Positions 25,140 to 33,771 of a stretch of 64,000 bases of DNA are shown here, one piece after another. This DNA comes from an uncultured Ectothiorhodospiraceae bacterium. Its GTDB lineage: Bacteria; Pseudomonadota; Gammaproteobacteria; UBA9214. Location of the stretch: the NCBI GenBank assembly GCA_947259415.1, contig CAMYMI010000020.1:62001-126000 (forward strand), given 5' to 3'. Below the pieces are notes generated by a model, which did not search any database, was not told where the DNA came from, and saw only the letters and a program-made list of their open reading frames with translations. A program made the position numbers and the translations under genes. Position 1 is the first letter of the stretch. Each line of letters opens with the position of its first letter.

Positions 25140-27497
25140 ATGAAAACAACGACGCGATCTTGGACACATTGGCTTTCAGCTGGACTGTTCACCGCGGTCT
25201 TGGGGCTCACGGGTTGTGGCGATGACGGTGACATCGGACCTGCCGGTCCCGCCGGACCCGAAGGTCCTGCCGGTGCCGAAGGTCCTGCCGGTGCCGACGC
25301 TTCACTTGACGCTGAAACAATCGTTGCCCTTGGCCTTGAAGACAGCGTCGTTGCCCTCAATCCCGTACTCGATCTGAGCAACACGGTCTCCTACGATGCA
25401 GCGACCGGTGTCGTTACGGCGCACTTCTTCCTCACCGACGGTGTTGCTTGTTGTGATGATGATGTACCGCCTTTTACCTCGTTTCCCGTGGGTTTAGGCG
25501 TCGATGCCTTCAGCGATGCCTATGAATTCCGCTTCCTGATGTCCGAGCTGATCGACAACAACGACGGCACCATCGGGAAGTCCTGGAATCGCGTCACCTA
25601 CGAGCGCGGCACGCCTGCCGTCGATACACGTCTTGACGGAACCCTGACGCTGGTGGATGCGGCCACCGGCGAATACACCTACGAGTTCGGCCAGACCCTG
25701 CCCGCCACCGACAACGTCATCCGGGTCACCGCGCGCGCGCGCTGGAGAGAAGACGTCGATGATCAGTTTGGTGACCGGATCGCAAGAATCTACTTCGCTA
25801 ACCCGGTGAACGCCTCCTACGACTTCCTGCTGGCCGACCCGGCGACCGAGCTGGCCTCTTCCGGTGCCGACACGGTGACCATCGCGGCCTGCGAGTCCTG
25901 TCACGGCCCCGGCCAGGCCTTAGAACACGGCGCCTGGACCGAGGTCAAGAGCTGCAACCACTGCCACAATGTCACCTACATGACAACAGAAAGAAACAAT
26001 GAGGGCGAGGGCGACCTGGCCTTCATGGTCCACCGCATCCATGCCGCGGGCAGTTTTGACCTGCTCGATGGCGGGATCGACTATTCCGAGGTCACCTACC
26101 CGCAGGAGATCTATACCTGCGACACCTGCCACACGGCGGATGCCGCCAATGCGGACCTGCACCAGCTGGTGCCGACCCGTGCCAACTGCGGTTCCTGCCA
26201 TTCGAATGTCAATTTCGCGACCGGCGATGGCCACGACGCAGGCCCCCAGGACAGTGACGCCAACTGTGCGCTCTGCCACAAGCCGGGCGGATTAGCGGGA
26301 TTTAACACGGATTCCGCGGTCGTCCACGACCCGGCCCCACTGCCGGAGAATGACCCCGAGTACAACGTCACCATCACCATGACGCCCCCCGCCAACGGCA
26401 CCCATTACCTCGCCGGTGAGGCACCGGAGATCACCGTGACCCTGTCCCCGCGTGGCGGCACCCCCGCCGTGGACTACGACGCCAATCAGGACGCCGTGGG
26501 TGACACCGACGGCGTGTTGCACGAGGCCGATCTGTACATCTACGGTCCGCGCGCCAATGCGGTCCCGGTATTAGCCACCAATACAGTTACAGACCCCGCC
26601 TTTGATCCGACGGATGTGAACACTAGCGCAACCCAGGGCCACGACCTGCTCCTGGCGGATGAGCTCGCGGCGCCGAACCCGGATCCACTGGTGACGACCG
26701 ATGCCACCGGCTACAAGTATCAGCTGCTGGCCATCCCGGCGGACTTCCCTGCGGGTACCTACATGGTGCGCTTCGAGGGGCTCGATATTGGCGTAAACGA
26801 TGCTAATGATAATAATCAAATCGAGCCGGCTCTTGGTGAGTATTACCAGACCGCCTCCACCGCGCTGATCAACTTCCAGGTCGGCACCGCGGATGAAGAA
26901 CCGAAGGTCTCCGGTGATGCCTGCACCAACTGCCACGGTGACACCGTCATTCACCTGGAAGGCGCCCATCCACATAATGTGCCATTCGATACCGATCAGT
27001 GTCTTGGCTGCCATGACCTGTCGGAGAACTACGGCAACTACATCGGCAACCGGGTGCACGCTGTGCATTCCGCCAGCGCAACCGGCGACCTGCACCTGTC
27101 CGGCGGTCTGCCCCGCAACTGGTCCGAGGTGACCTATCCGCAGGACGTCAACAACTGCACGACCTGCCACACGAATTCGGCTGCCGCTGTACCGGTGTGG
27201 CGGGATCCGAACGAGGTGGCCTGTGGCGGTTGTCATGGCACCGTACGCGATCCTGACCCGGCCGACTTCCCGGATGTAACTGCGGAGGACCTCCTCGTGG
27301 AGTCTGCCGCCGCCGCGCACATGGAAGAGATGGGCGGGTCCTATCCGACCGGGCCCTTAGATGCGAGGAACACCAACCCGTATGACCCGAACTATGTCAT
27401 GCGGCAGTGCATCGTCTGTCACGGCGAAGACCGGATCGCGGACACCTTCGTCACCCACGGGCTGGCCAGTTTCCCGGAGACGGACGACGGCACCTGA
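25140..27497 (+). CDS. OmcA/MtrC-family decaheme c-type lipoprotein
   Basis: A 785-residue surface cytochrome, probably the terminal partner of the MtrAB conduit. The lipobox L-G-L-T-G-C places the lipid-bearing cysteine near residue 26. A short collagen-like G-P-A-G-P-A-G-P-E-G-P-A-G stretch follows at about 35-57. Ten CXXCH motifs lie between about residue 251 and 760 in two groups of five (CESCH, CNHCH, CDTCH, CGSCH, CALCH; CTNCH, CLGCH, CTTCH, CGGCH, CIVCH), separated by a beta-sandwich-like domain. This is the MtrC/OmcA domain pattern. A terminator follows at 27556. It is not adjacent to mtrAB but lies 11 kb downstream inside the island. Confidence 0.93.
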   Translation: MKTTTRSWTHWLSAGLFTAVLGLTGCGDDGDIGPAGPAGPEGPAGAEGPAGADASLDAETIVALGLEDSVVALNPVLDLSNTVSYDAATGVVTAHFFLTDGVACCDDDVPPFTSFPVGLGVDAFSDAYEFRFLMSELIDNNDGTIGKSWNRVTYERGTPAVDTRLDGTLTLVDAATGEYTYEFGQTLPATDNVIRVTARARWREDVDDQFGDRIARIYFANPVNASYDFLLADPATELASSGADTVTIAACESCHGPGQALEHGAWTEVKSCNHCHNVTYMTTERNNEGEGDLAFMVHRIHAAGSFDLLDGGIDYSEVTYPQEIYTCDTCHTADAANADLHQLVPTRANCGSCHSNVNFATGDGHDAGPQDSDANCALCHKPGGLAGFNTDSAVVHDPAPLPENDPEYNVTITMTPPANGTHYLAGEAPEITVTLSPRGGTPAVDYDANQDAVGDTDGVLHEADLYIYGPRANAVPVLATNTVTDPAFDPTDVNTSATQGHDLLLADELAAPNPDPLVTTDATGYKYQLLAIPADFPAGTYMVRFEGLDIGVNDANDNNQIEPALGEYYQTASTALINFQVGTADEEPKVSGDACTNCHGDTVIHLEGAHPHNVPFDTDQCLGCHDLSENYGNYIGNRVHAVHSASATGDLHLSGGLPRNWSEVTYPQDVNNCTTCHTNSAAAVPVWRDPNEVACGGCHGTVRDPDPADFPDVTAEDLLVESAAAAHMEEMGGSYPTGPLDARNTNPYDPNYVMRQCIVCHGEDRIADTFVTHGLASFPETDDGT

Positions 27498-27555
27498 TGA
27501 CTAAGAGGGATTGATAAGCTAGGACGCAGACTTCAACTCGACCAGATCGAGCTCA

Positions 27556-27584
27556 AGCCCCCGCCTCGGCGGGGGCTTTCTTTT
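27556..27584 (+). terminator. intrinsic terminator after the OmcA/MtrC-like gene
   Basis: AGCCCCCGCC-TC-GGCGGGGGCT forms a perfect ten-base-pair stem followed by TTCTTTT. Confidence 0.92.
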
Positions 27585-27762
27585 AGGTACCGGCTGAAAT
27601 TGAATGACATCAAATAGTGCGCACGCCGCGCTTTGCCCGGGCGAGCGTCCAGCCCCTGTCAGGTGTGTGTCATGGTGTGAAAACCGTTAGACAGGTTATT
27701 GCAGAAAGACCGGAAGGGTCGCCAACAACCCACTCTCCGCAAGGGGGTAAAGTAGTCAATAT

Positions 27763-27780
27763 CACTGCTGTCCCATAAAC
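27763..27780 (+). repeat. 18-bp direct repeat, right copy
   Basis: CACTGCTGTCCCATAAAC, identical to 22193-22210. Confidence 0.85.
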
Positions 27781-27866
27781 CTTGATTGGAATTGTCTGTA
27801 ATGTCATGAATGAAAATTTATATACAGACTGTTATTACACGCTGGACATGAATGTCAGTCATTACA

Positions 27867-27995
27867 ATACAAACAGAGCGTCCCTTCTCCTTCCGGGACT
27901 CTTTTCAGTACCCCCTTGAGGGGTAGAAGGACGATGTACACGGATGTACAAGTGTCGCAGGAGGCAGGATGCCGGGAGCGACCAGGATGAGGGGG
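27867..27995 (-). repeat. long inverted repeat, right arm
   Basis: Reverse complement of 22276-22446 without the 42-base insertion in that arm. One mismatch is seen in the segment GGGACTCTTTTCAGTACCCC and its flanks. Weaker similarity continues leftward to about 27810. Confidence 0.85.
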
Positions 27996-28115
27996 GATAT
28001 TGAATCAGGCAATTACCTTTATTATATCCCCTCTCCCTAACCCTCTCCCTGTGGGAGAGGGGATTGAGCGCTGTAGCCCGGATGGTACGCAGTGAATTCC
28101 GGGGAAACGGCTGCT

Positions 28116-28288
28116 GTCCTGCACACACCCTCTCCCATGAGTGGGAGAGGGCAGGGAGAGGGTTGATCCGAGGTGATACCACAGCCTTTCCCGGGCGTGG
28201 CGACGCTTACGACACACCCCTCATCCCAACCTTCTCCCCTCAAGGAGAGAAAGGGTTATTGGTGTATAGAATCCCTCTCTCTCCGGGA
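28116..28288 (+). repeat. 173-bp direct repeat, copy A
   Basis: Begins GTCCTGCACACACCCTCTCC and includes GATACCACAGCCTTTCCCGG. It recurs at 28351-28523 with few differences, a period of 235 bases. Confidence 0.85.
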
Positions 28289-28350
28289 GAGCGAATGCAT
28301 CGCAGTCCTGGCCACTCCCCCTCTCCCTCCGGGAGAGATAATACCTTGCG

Positions 28351-28523
28351 GTCCTGCACACTCCCTCTCCCATGAGTGGGAGAGGGCAGGGAGAGGGTTG
28401 ATCCGAGGCGATACCACAGCCTTTCCCGGGCGTGGCGACGCTTACGACACACCCCTCATCCCAGCCTTCTCCCCTCAAGGGGAGAAGGGGTTATATGTGT
28501 ATCGAATCCCCTCTCCCTCCGGG
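28351..28523 (+). repeat. 173-bp direct repeat, copy B
   Basis: Second copy of 28116-28288. Differences are mostly single bases and a changed A/G run near the end. Confidence 0.85.
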
Positions 28524-28585
28524 ACGACTCCAGGGATGGGGGAGGTAGAAAGAAGTCTCGAACCAGAGTCGAGAGGGTTGGGGAG
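28511..28585 (+). repeat. 75-bp direct repeat, copy A
   Basis: Contains CTCCGGGACGACTCCAGGGA followed by a GAGGTAGAAAGAAGTCT core. It matches 28710-28783 with about four mismatches. Confidence 0.85.
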
Positions 28586-28709
28586 CGTCCGATTAAGCAC
28601 CGTGCATAAAAGGGGATCAATACAGATAATTGCCGGCATTTAAATCCCCTCACTCTGGTCACTCCACTGCCCTCCGGGAGAGCTAATGCGTCGCAGTCCT
28701 GTCCACTCC

Positions 28710-28783
28710 CTCTCCCTCCGGGACGACTCCAGGGATGGAGGAGGTAGAAAGAAGTCTGGAACCAGAGTCGAGAGGGTGGGGGA
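28710..28783 (+). repeat. 75-bp direct repeat, copy B
   Basis: Second copy of 28511-28585, ending 67 bases before the pdxA stop codon. Confidence 0.85.
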
Positions 28784-28850
28784 GAGGGGATCAAATAACA
28801 CCATCTGCCGTTCACGGCATCCCCGGCGTCACCTCCATGAGTAATCGGTA

Positions 28851-29849
28851 TCAGGCCCGGGAACGCTGTGCGGCGATCTCGATGGCCGTCTGCAGCGCCG
28901 CCTCCAGGCTGCCGGTGTCGGCCTTGCCGGTCCCGGCGAGATCCAGGGCCGTGCCGTGATCGACCGAGGTGCGCACCATCGGCAAGCCCAGGGTGATGTT
29001 CACCGCGCGCCCGAATCCCACGTGCTTCAGTACCGGCAGGCCCTGGTCGTGGTACATGGCCAGGACGACATCGGTCTTTGCAAGGTGCCTAGGGGTGAAT
29101 ACGGTATCGGCCGGCACCGGTCCGTCGAGGTCCAGGCCCTCGGCACGCAGTGCCTGCAGGGTCGGGATGATGATGTCGATCTCCTCACGCCCGAGGTGGC
29201 CGCCTTCCCCGGCATGGGGATTCAGGCCGCAGACACTGATGCGTGGCCGGTTGATGCCGAGGTCATTCATCAGCCCGGCATGCAGGGTGCGTAGTACCCG
29301 TTCCAGCCGCGCGGCGGTAATCAGTTCGCTGACCCGGGCCAGGGGAACGTGGGTCGTGACCAGCGCCACCCGCAGTTCCGCGGTGGCCAGCAGCATGACC
29401 ACGTCGCGCGTGTGCGTGGCGGCCGCCAGGTATTCGGTGTGGCCGCTGAATGGAATGCCGGCCTCATTGATCACCGCCTTGTTGAGCGGCCCGGTGACCA
29501 GGCCGGCGAACCGACCGCTCAGACAACCCGCGATGGCCCGGTCCAGGGTCTCCAGCAAATAACGCGCATTGGCCGGATCCGGCTGGCCGCAAACCACGGG
29601 TGCCTGCAGTGCAACCGGCAGGATGCACAATTCGCCGGCGGCGGTGCCGCGTGGTTCTGCGGCCGGGTCCAGTAACCGGTAGTGGAAGGGCAGTTGCAGG
29701 GTAGCGGCGCGCGCCTCCAGCAGGGGGGGGTCGCAGATTGCGACCAGCTCGACCGCGCGTGCCTGCTGGGCCAGCTGCACGCACAGATCAGGCCCGATAC
29801 CGGCCGGCTCGCCGGGCGTCAGCGCGATGCGTGGGATCGGCTCAGGCAA
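28851..29849 (-). CDS. pdxA: 4-hydroxythreonine-4-phosphate dehydrogenase
   Basis: PdxA oxidises 4-phosphohydroxy-L-threonine in the DXP-dependent pyridoxal phosphate pathway. The 332 residues equal the usual length. Motifs are [11 protein letters not shown] at the start, F-S-G-H-T-E-Y, a metal-binding [16 protein letters not shown], and [16 protein letters not shown] near the end. It follows surA after 17 bases. Decayed copies of its 3' third occur at 21161 and 24374. Confidence 0.97.
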   Translation of the reverse strand: MPEPIPRIALTPGEPAGIGPDLCVQLAQQARAVELVAICDPPLLEARAATLQLPFHYRLLDPAAEPRGTAAGELCILPVALQAPVVCGQPDPANARYLLETLDRAIAGCLSGRFAGLVTGPLNKAVINEAGIPFSGHTEYLAAATHTRDVVMLLATAELRVALVTTHVPLARVSELITAARLERVLRTLHAGLMNDLGINRPRISVCGLNPHAGEGGHLGREEIDIIIPTLQALRAEGLDLDGPVPADTVFTPRHLAKTDVVLAMYHDQGLPVLKHVGFGRAVNITLGLPMVRTSVDHGTALDLAGTGKADTGSLEAALQTAIEIAAQRSRA

Positions 29850-29866
29850 GTGATGGACTGCGGTCG

Positions 29867-31177
29867 CTATGATTCGAGCCGGTACTCGACGTAGGACTCG
29901 TCACGCAGGCGCCGCAGCCAGAGCAGCAGTTGTTCATCGCTCTTGCGCGAGCGTATCAGCTGGCGTGCCCGGGAGCGCTTGTATTCTTCGGTGCTGTCAT
30001 GCTCGCGACGCTCCAGCACCTCGAGGATATGCCAGCCGAACTGGGACTTGAAAGGTTGGCTGAGCTGACCGGGCGGTAGCCTGTCCATGATTTCCTCGAA
30101 CGCCGGGACCAGGTCGCCCGGATTAACCCAGCCGAGATCGCCGCCCTTGGCGGCCGACAGGGTGTCCTGGGAGTTCGATCTTGCCAGGGTCGCGAAGTCC
30201 TCGCCGCCGAGGAGGCGTTGCTCGAGCTGCTCCAGTCGCACCCTGGTTTCCTCGTCAGAGTGCAGGGTATCGGGTTTGAGCAGGATATGGCGTACCCGGG
30301 TCTGGTTGACCACGTAGCGTTCACCGCCGCGTTGCTCGATCAGTTTGATGATGTGAAAACCGCTCGGACTGCGGATCAGTTCCGATACCTGTCCGGGTTG
30401 CAGCGACTTGAGCGGTTCGACGAACAGGGTCGGCATCTGGCCCAGGCTGCGCCAGCCTATGTCGCCCCCGTCGAGTGCCGTCTGGCCGTCGGACTCCGCG
30501 ATGGCGGTGCGGGAAAAGTCGGCCCCGCCGCTCAGGCTGGCAAGCACCCGTTCGGCGCGCTGTTGTGCCGCCTGTATCTGCCCGGGACTGGCGGCTTCGG
30601 GAACAGCAATCAGGATATGCGCGAGATGATACTGGGCATTTCCCTGGTCGCTGGCTTCCATGTTGGCGAGCAGGTTCTCCACCTCCTGGTCGCTTACCTT
30701 CAAACGGCTGCCGACCATTTGCTGGCGCAGCTGGTTGATGACCAGTTCCTGACGCAGGTTCTCGCGGAAGCCGGCATAGTCATAGCCGTCGCGTTCCAGC
30801 ACGCTGCGAAACTGGGTCAGGGTAAGCCCGTTTGCCCTGGCCACTTCCTGCAGCTTGCTGTTCAGGGTGGTGTCATCGATGCGTATGCCGCTGTTTTCCG
30901 CAAGCTGCAGTTGCAGCCGTTCAACGATCAGCCGCTCCAGCACCTGTTTTTCCAGGATGGCGCGCGGCGGCAGCTGGGTGTCCTTTTTTTGCAATTCGGC
31001 GGAGATCGACACCATCTCGCTGTCCAGTTCGCTGTGCGTGATGATGTCGTCGTTGACCACGGCAACGATGCGGTTGAGCAGCCGCGGTGCGGAGGCGGTG
31101 CTGTTCTCTGTTTGCGCGTTTCCGGCCAGGGGCAGCACGACCAGGGTCAGGCCGATCAGCTGGATTAGGGATTTCAT
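29867..31177 (-). CDS. surA: periplasmic chaperone/peptidyl-prolyl isomerase
   Basis: SurA escorts outer-membrane proteins to the Bam complex, including LptD encoded just upstream. The 436 residues have a signal peptide (ending G-N-A-Q) and an N-terminal chaperone domain ([16 protein letters not shown]). Two parvulin domains follow, with the paired motifs G-G-D-I-G-W and G-G-D-L-G-W. The MtrB-like barrel would be another plausible client. It starts 12 bases after lptD ends. Confidence 0.97.
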   Translation of the reverse strand: MKSLIQLIGLTLVVLPLAGNAQTENSTASAPRLLNRIVAVVNDDIITHSELDSEMVSISAELQKKDTQLPPRAILEKQVLERLIVERLQLQLAENSGIRIDDTTLNSKLQEVARANGLTLTQFRSVLERDGYDYAGFRENLRQELVINQLRQQMVGSRLKVSDQEVENLLANMEASDQGNAQYHLAHILIAVPEAASPGQIQAAQQRAERVLASLSGGADFSRTAIAESDGQTALDGGDIGWRSLGQMPTLFVEPLKSLQPGQVSELIRSPSGFHIIKLIEQRGGERYVVNQTRVRHILLKPDTLHSDEETRVRLEQLEQRLLGGEDFATLARSNSQDTLSAAKGGDLGWVNPGDLVPAFEEIMDRLPPGQLSQPFKSQFGWHILEVLERREHDSTEEYKRSRARQLIRSRKSDEQLLLWLRRLRDESYVEYRLES

Positions 31178-31189
31178 GCCTGATTTCCG

Positions 31190-33586
31190 TCAGTAAACCG
31201 ATTGGTAACCTAGGATACCACGTTCAAGCAGGCGATCGACCTGGCGGCCGCTGCTGGTCAGCCCCTTGAATTCGACCTGCAGGTAGGCCCCGGTATTGCG
31301 GTCGCCACCCTCGTCGTTGACATAACTGCGGCCGACGAGCTGGGCGGCCCAGCAGCAGCTCTCGTAACCGAAACCGCCAATTGCCTCCAGGGTTTCGCGG
31401 CTGTCCAGGGCGTAATTCCAGCGGCCGATGGCATGCCATCGGCGTCCCAGCGGCCACAGGATGGAGAAGTCGGTCTGTTCCAGGGTTTCATCGCGGAAGC
31501 GGTAGGACAGGTTGACCAGCTGGCGTCTGCCGGTCCGGTACTGGACCCGGAAATCGCTGCGACGGGTCGTGCGCTCATGCGGGTCCCAGATGATACCGAC
31601 GCCGGCGTTCCAGCCCGAGGCCAGCTCCAGGCCGAGTTCCCCGATGACATCGGAGCGGCTGGTGGTCTCCACACTCTGGCCGGGCAGCGTGACCTCACGG
31701 TCGCGGAAGTAGAACAGTTCACCCAGGCTTGCGCTGAAATTCTGTACACCGGTGGCCGGGTCGAGGATGCGCGTGGTCAGGGTCAGCGCGAGTTGATTGG
31801 CATCGCCCATGCGGTCAGGCCCGCTGAAACGGTTCTCCTGGTACAGCTGCCAGATGTTGAAGTCGTATTCAGCGGTATCAAAGACCGGGATACCGTCCTG
31901 GTCCTTGTTCGGCACATAGAGGTAGAACAGCCGCGGTTCCAGTGTCTGGGTATAGGCGCTGCCCTTCCAGCTGAATGCGCGGTCAAAGAAGGTCCCGGCA
32001 TCGAGGCTGAACACCGGAGTGGTGCGCTCGGGGGCGTCCGGGTTGCCCGGGCTGACATCGTCCAGCCGATAGACGGTATGACGCAGGCTGAGCGCAGGTT
32101 CCATGAACCACGCCGCCCTGTTAACCGGCAGGCTGACGCGCGGCTGGATGTCGAGGCGTACACCGTTGACACGGTTGTCCTGGTCGAACTCGGTGAATTC
32201 CGAGTCCAGCGTGAACCGCAGGCCATGGAGGCGCTGTAGCGGTGTGGCATTGAAGCGTATCCGGGGCAGGCGCCGGTAAGGTCTGTCGGACGCGGCGATC
32301 CTGGGGTCGATGGTCTGGTAATCCTGCAGGAGTGCCTCGAGTGTCCACCAGTCCCCGTTGTAGATGGCCAGCGCGCTGCGCTCCAGGTGGGTGGTGCTGG
32401 ACTGGACCAGCCCGGTGCCGAGGTCCACGAAATAGTCGCTATCCGAGACGTCCTTTACGGTAAGCCCGGTGCGCAGGCGGGCCGTCGGGGTCCAGTTGTG
32501 CTGCACTGACACGGCATGCCGGTCATTGCCGAAGATGTCATCCCCGGGCAGGTATTCGACATTCGTAATTCCGCTGCTGCGCCGGTTAAGATAACGCAGC
32601 TCCGCACCCAGCATGACACCGCGATCACTCATGTAGCGCGGGACCAGGGTGGCATCACGGTGGGGTGCAATATTCCAGTAGTAGGGCACGCTCAGGTCGA
32701 TGCCGGTTTCACCCGACTGGCCGAAACGCGGCACCAGCAGGCCGGACTTGCGCCGGTCGTCGATCGGAAAACTGATGTAGGGCGTGTACAGCACCGGCAC
32801 ACCCTTGAGGCGCAGTTTTGCATCGCGTGCGACGCCGGTGCCGGTTGACTGGTCGAGGCGCACATCATCCGCCGCGAGTACCCAGTCGGTGTTGCCGATT
32901 GCGCAGGTAGTGTAGCTGGCCTGTTCGAGGTGCTGACGCTGGCTGTCTACCAGGTGGGCGGCGTCGGCGCTGCCCCGCCCGTGTGATTCGGGCAGTACGT
33001 AGTCAATGTCATGCAGGCTGCCGCGGTCCTCGTCCGGGAACAGGCGCGCACGCTCGCTGTTGATGAAAAGCCCCGGGCTGCGATAGCGAACATTACCCTC
33101 GGCATCGACTGCACCCAGGTTACGATCGTAGATGATGGTATCGGCGTGCAGCTGCTGATCCCCGTAGTTGACCACAGCGTTGCCCTGCAGGGTATGGATA
33201 TCCGCGCCGCTTGATTCCGCCGTATCGGCCGACATCCGGATGCGGCCATCGCTGCCGCCGGCAGTGACCGGGGCCGTGAAGGGGGCCTCCACAGGGGGCG
33301 GGCAGAGCCGCCAGCGCTCATCGATCGCAACGGGCCCTGCGGCCGGTTGCTGCGCGCCTGGTGCGGCAGCCGCATCCGCCACGCCTGCCTGTGCCGGCCC
33401 GGTCACTGCTGTATCCGTCGTGGTGACATCGGCTTCCGCCAGCAAGACAGTTCCGGGCAGCACCCCCACCAGGCAATCCCAGTGTTTGTCCGTGGCCGCC
33501 TGGCATGCCCACGGCGAGACACCGGCCTGCGTACCGGGAGACAACAGCAGGCTCGCGCTCATCAACAGGGGGATGCGATAGCTCAT
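31190..33586 (-). CDS. lptD: LPS-assembly outer-membrane protein
   Basis: LptD with LptE inserts lipopolysaccharide into the outer leaflet. The start at 33586 opens the signal peptide M-S-Y-R-I-P-L-L-M-S-A-S-L-L-L-S-P-G, giving about 798 residues; the frame runs further upstream without a signal there. An early W-x-C motif and D-C-L precede the OstA jellyroll (G-N-A-V-V-N-Y-G-D-Q-Q-L-H-A-D), then the large barrel. A cysteine pair in the C-terminal half (E-S-C-C-W) fits the disulfides of the family. It heads the lptD-surA-pdxA unit. Confidence 0.96.
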   Translation of the reverse strand: MSYRIPLLMSASLLLSPGTQAGVSPWACQAATDKHWDCLVGVLPGTVLLAEADVTTTDTAVTGPAQAGVADAAAAPGAQQPAAGPVAIDERWRLCPPPVEAPFTAPVTAGGSDGRIRMSADTAESSGADIHTLQGNAVVNYGDQQLHADTIIYDRNLGAVDAEGNVRYRSPGLFINSERARLFPDEDRGSLHDIDYVLPESHGRGSADAAHLVDSQRQHLEQASYTTCAIGNTDWVLAADDVRLDQSTGTGVARDAKLRLKGVPVLYTPYISFPIDDRRKSGLLVPRFGQSGETGIDLSVPYYWNIAPHRDATLVPRYMSDRGVMLGAELRYLNRRSSGITNVEYLPGDDIFGNDRHAVSVQHNWTPTARLRTGLTVKDVSDSDYFVDLGTGLVQSSTTHLERSALAIYNGDWWTLEALLQDYQTIDPRIAASDRPYRRLPRIRFNATPLQRLHGLRFTLDSEFTEFDQDNRVNGVRLDIQPRVSLPVNRAAWFMEPALSLRHTVYRLDDVSPGNPDAPERTTPVFSLDAGTFFDRAFSWKGSAYTQTLEPRLFYLYVPNKDQDGIPVFDTAEYDFNIWQLYQENRFSGPDRMGDANQLALTLTTRILDPATGVQNFSASLGELFYFRDREVTLPGQSVETTSRSDVIGELGLELASGWNAGVGIIWDPHERTTRRSDFRVQYRTGRRQLVNLSYRFRDETLEQTDFSILWPLGRRWHAIGRWNYALDSRETLEAIGGFGYESCCWAAQLVGRSYVNDEGGDRNTGAYLQVEFKGLTSSGRQVDRLLERGILGYQSVY

Positions 33587-33771
33587 ATCAGGCGTCCGGG
33601 CGTGTGGCAGAATCTCAGCGTTTCTGGTTGCGGGTAATCCCGGTGTTTCCTGCGGGTATCCAGCGCGCCGGCGACTGGCGGGCGTGGAGTAAAATCGCAT
33701 AGAATGGCTTTCTATTCAAATATTTTGTAATCAATGTGTTATCTCTGAATTCAACACATAAGGGGAAGCCT

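Larger units (their letters stand above)
20571..28850. other. accessory island between rsmA and pdxA
   Basis: The genes lptD, surA and pdxA on one side and rsmA, apaG and apaH on the other normally form one operon in gammaproteobacteria. Here 8.3 kb separates them. The insert holds a HAD phosphatase, a GH13 enzyme, a decaheme OmcA/MtrC-like lipoprotein, two decayed pdxA 3' ends, inverted and direct repeats and repeat arrays. No integrase or transposase is recognisable. The two sugar genes are visibly more AT-rich than the flanking core genes. Confidence 0.85.
27585..28850. other. repeat-filled noncoding stretch downstream of pdxA
   Basis: No gene is supported over 1.27 kb. It holds the right copies of the direct and inverted repeats, then from 28020 a dense array of hairpins built on CTCCCTCCGGGAGAGGG and CTCCCCTCAAGGGGAGAAGG modules, including two tandem duplications annotated separately. 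Open frames across it are by-products of the repeats. Confidence 0.8.

Noticed and set aside
28116-28523. CRISPR array
   Set aside because: The repeats are long, few and irregular, and there are no short spacers or cas genes.
27862-28815. Several overlapping frames rich in Ser/Pro/Leu such as P-L-P-L-M-G-E-G
   Set aside because: They are translations of the GGGAGAGGG repeat modules, which occur on both strands and outside genes.
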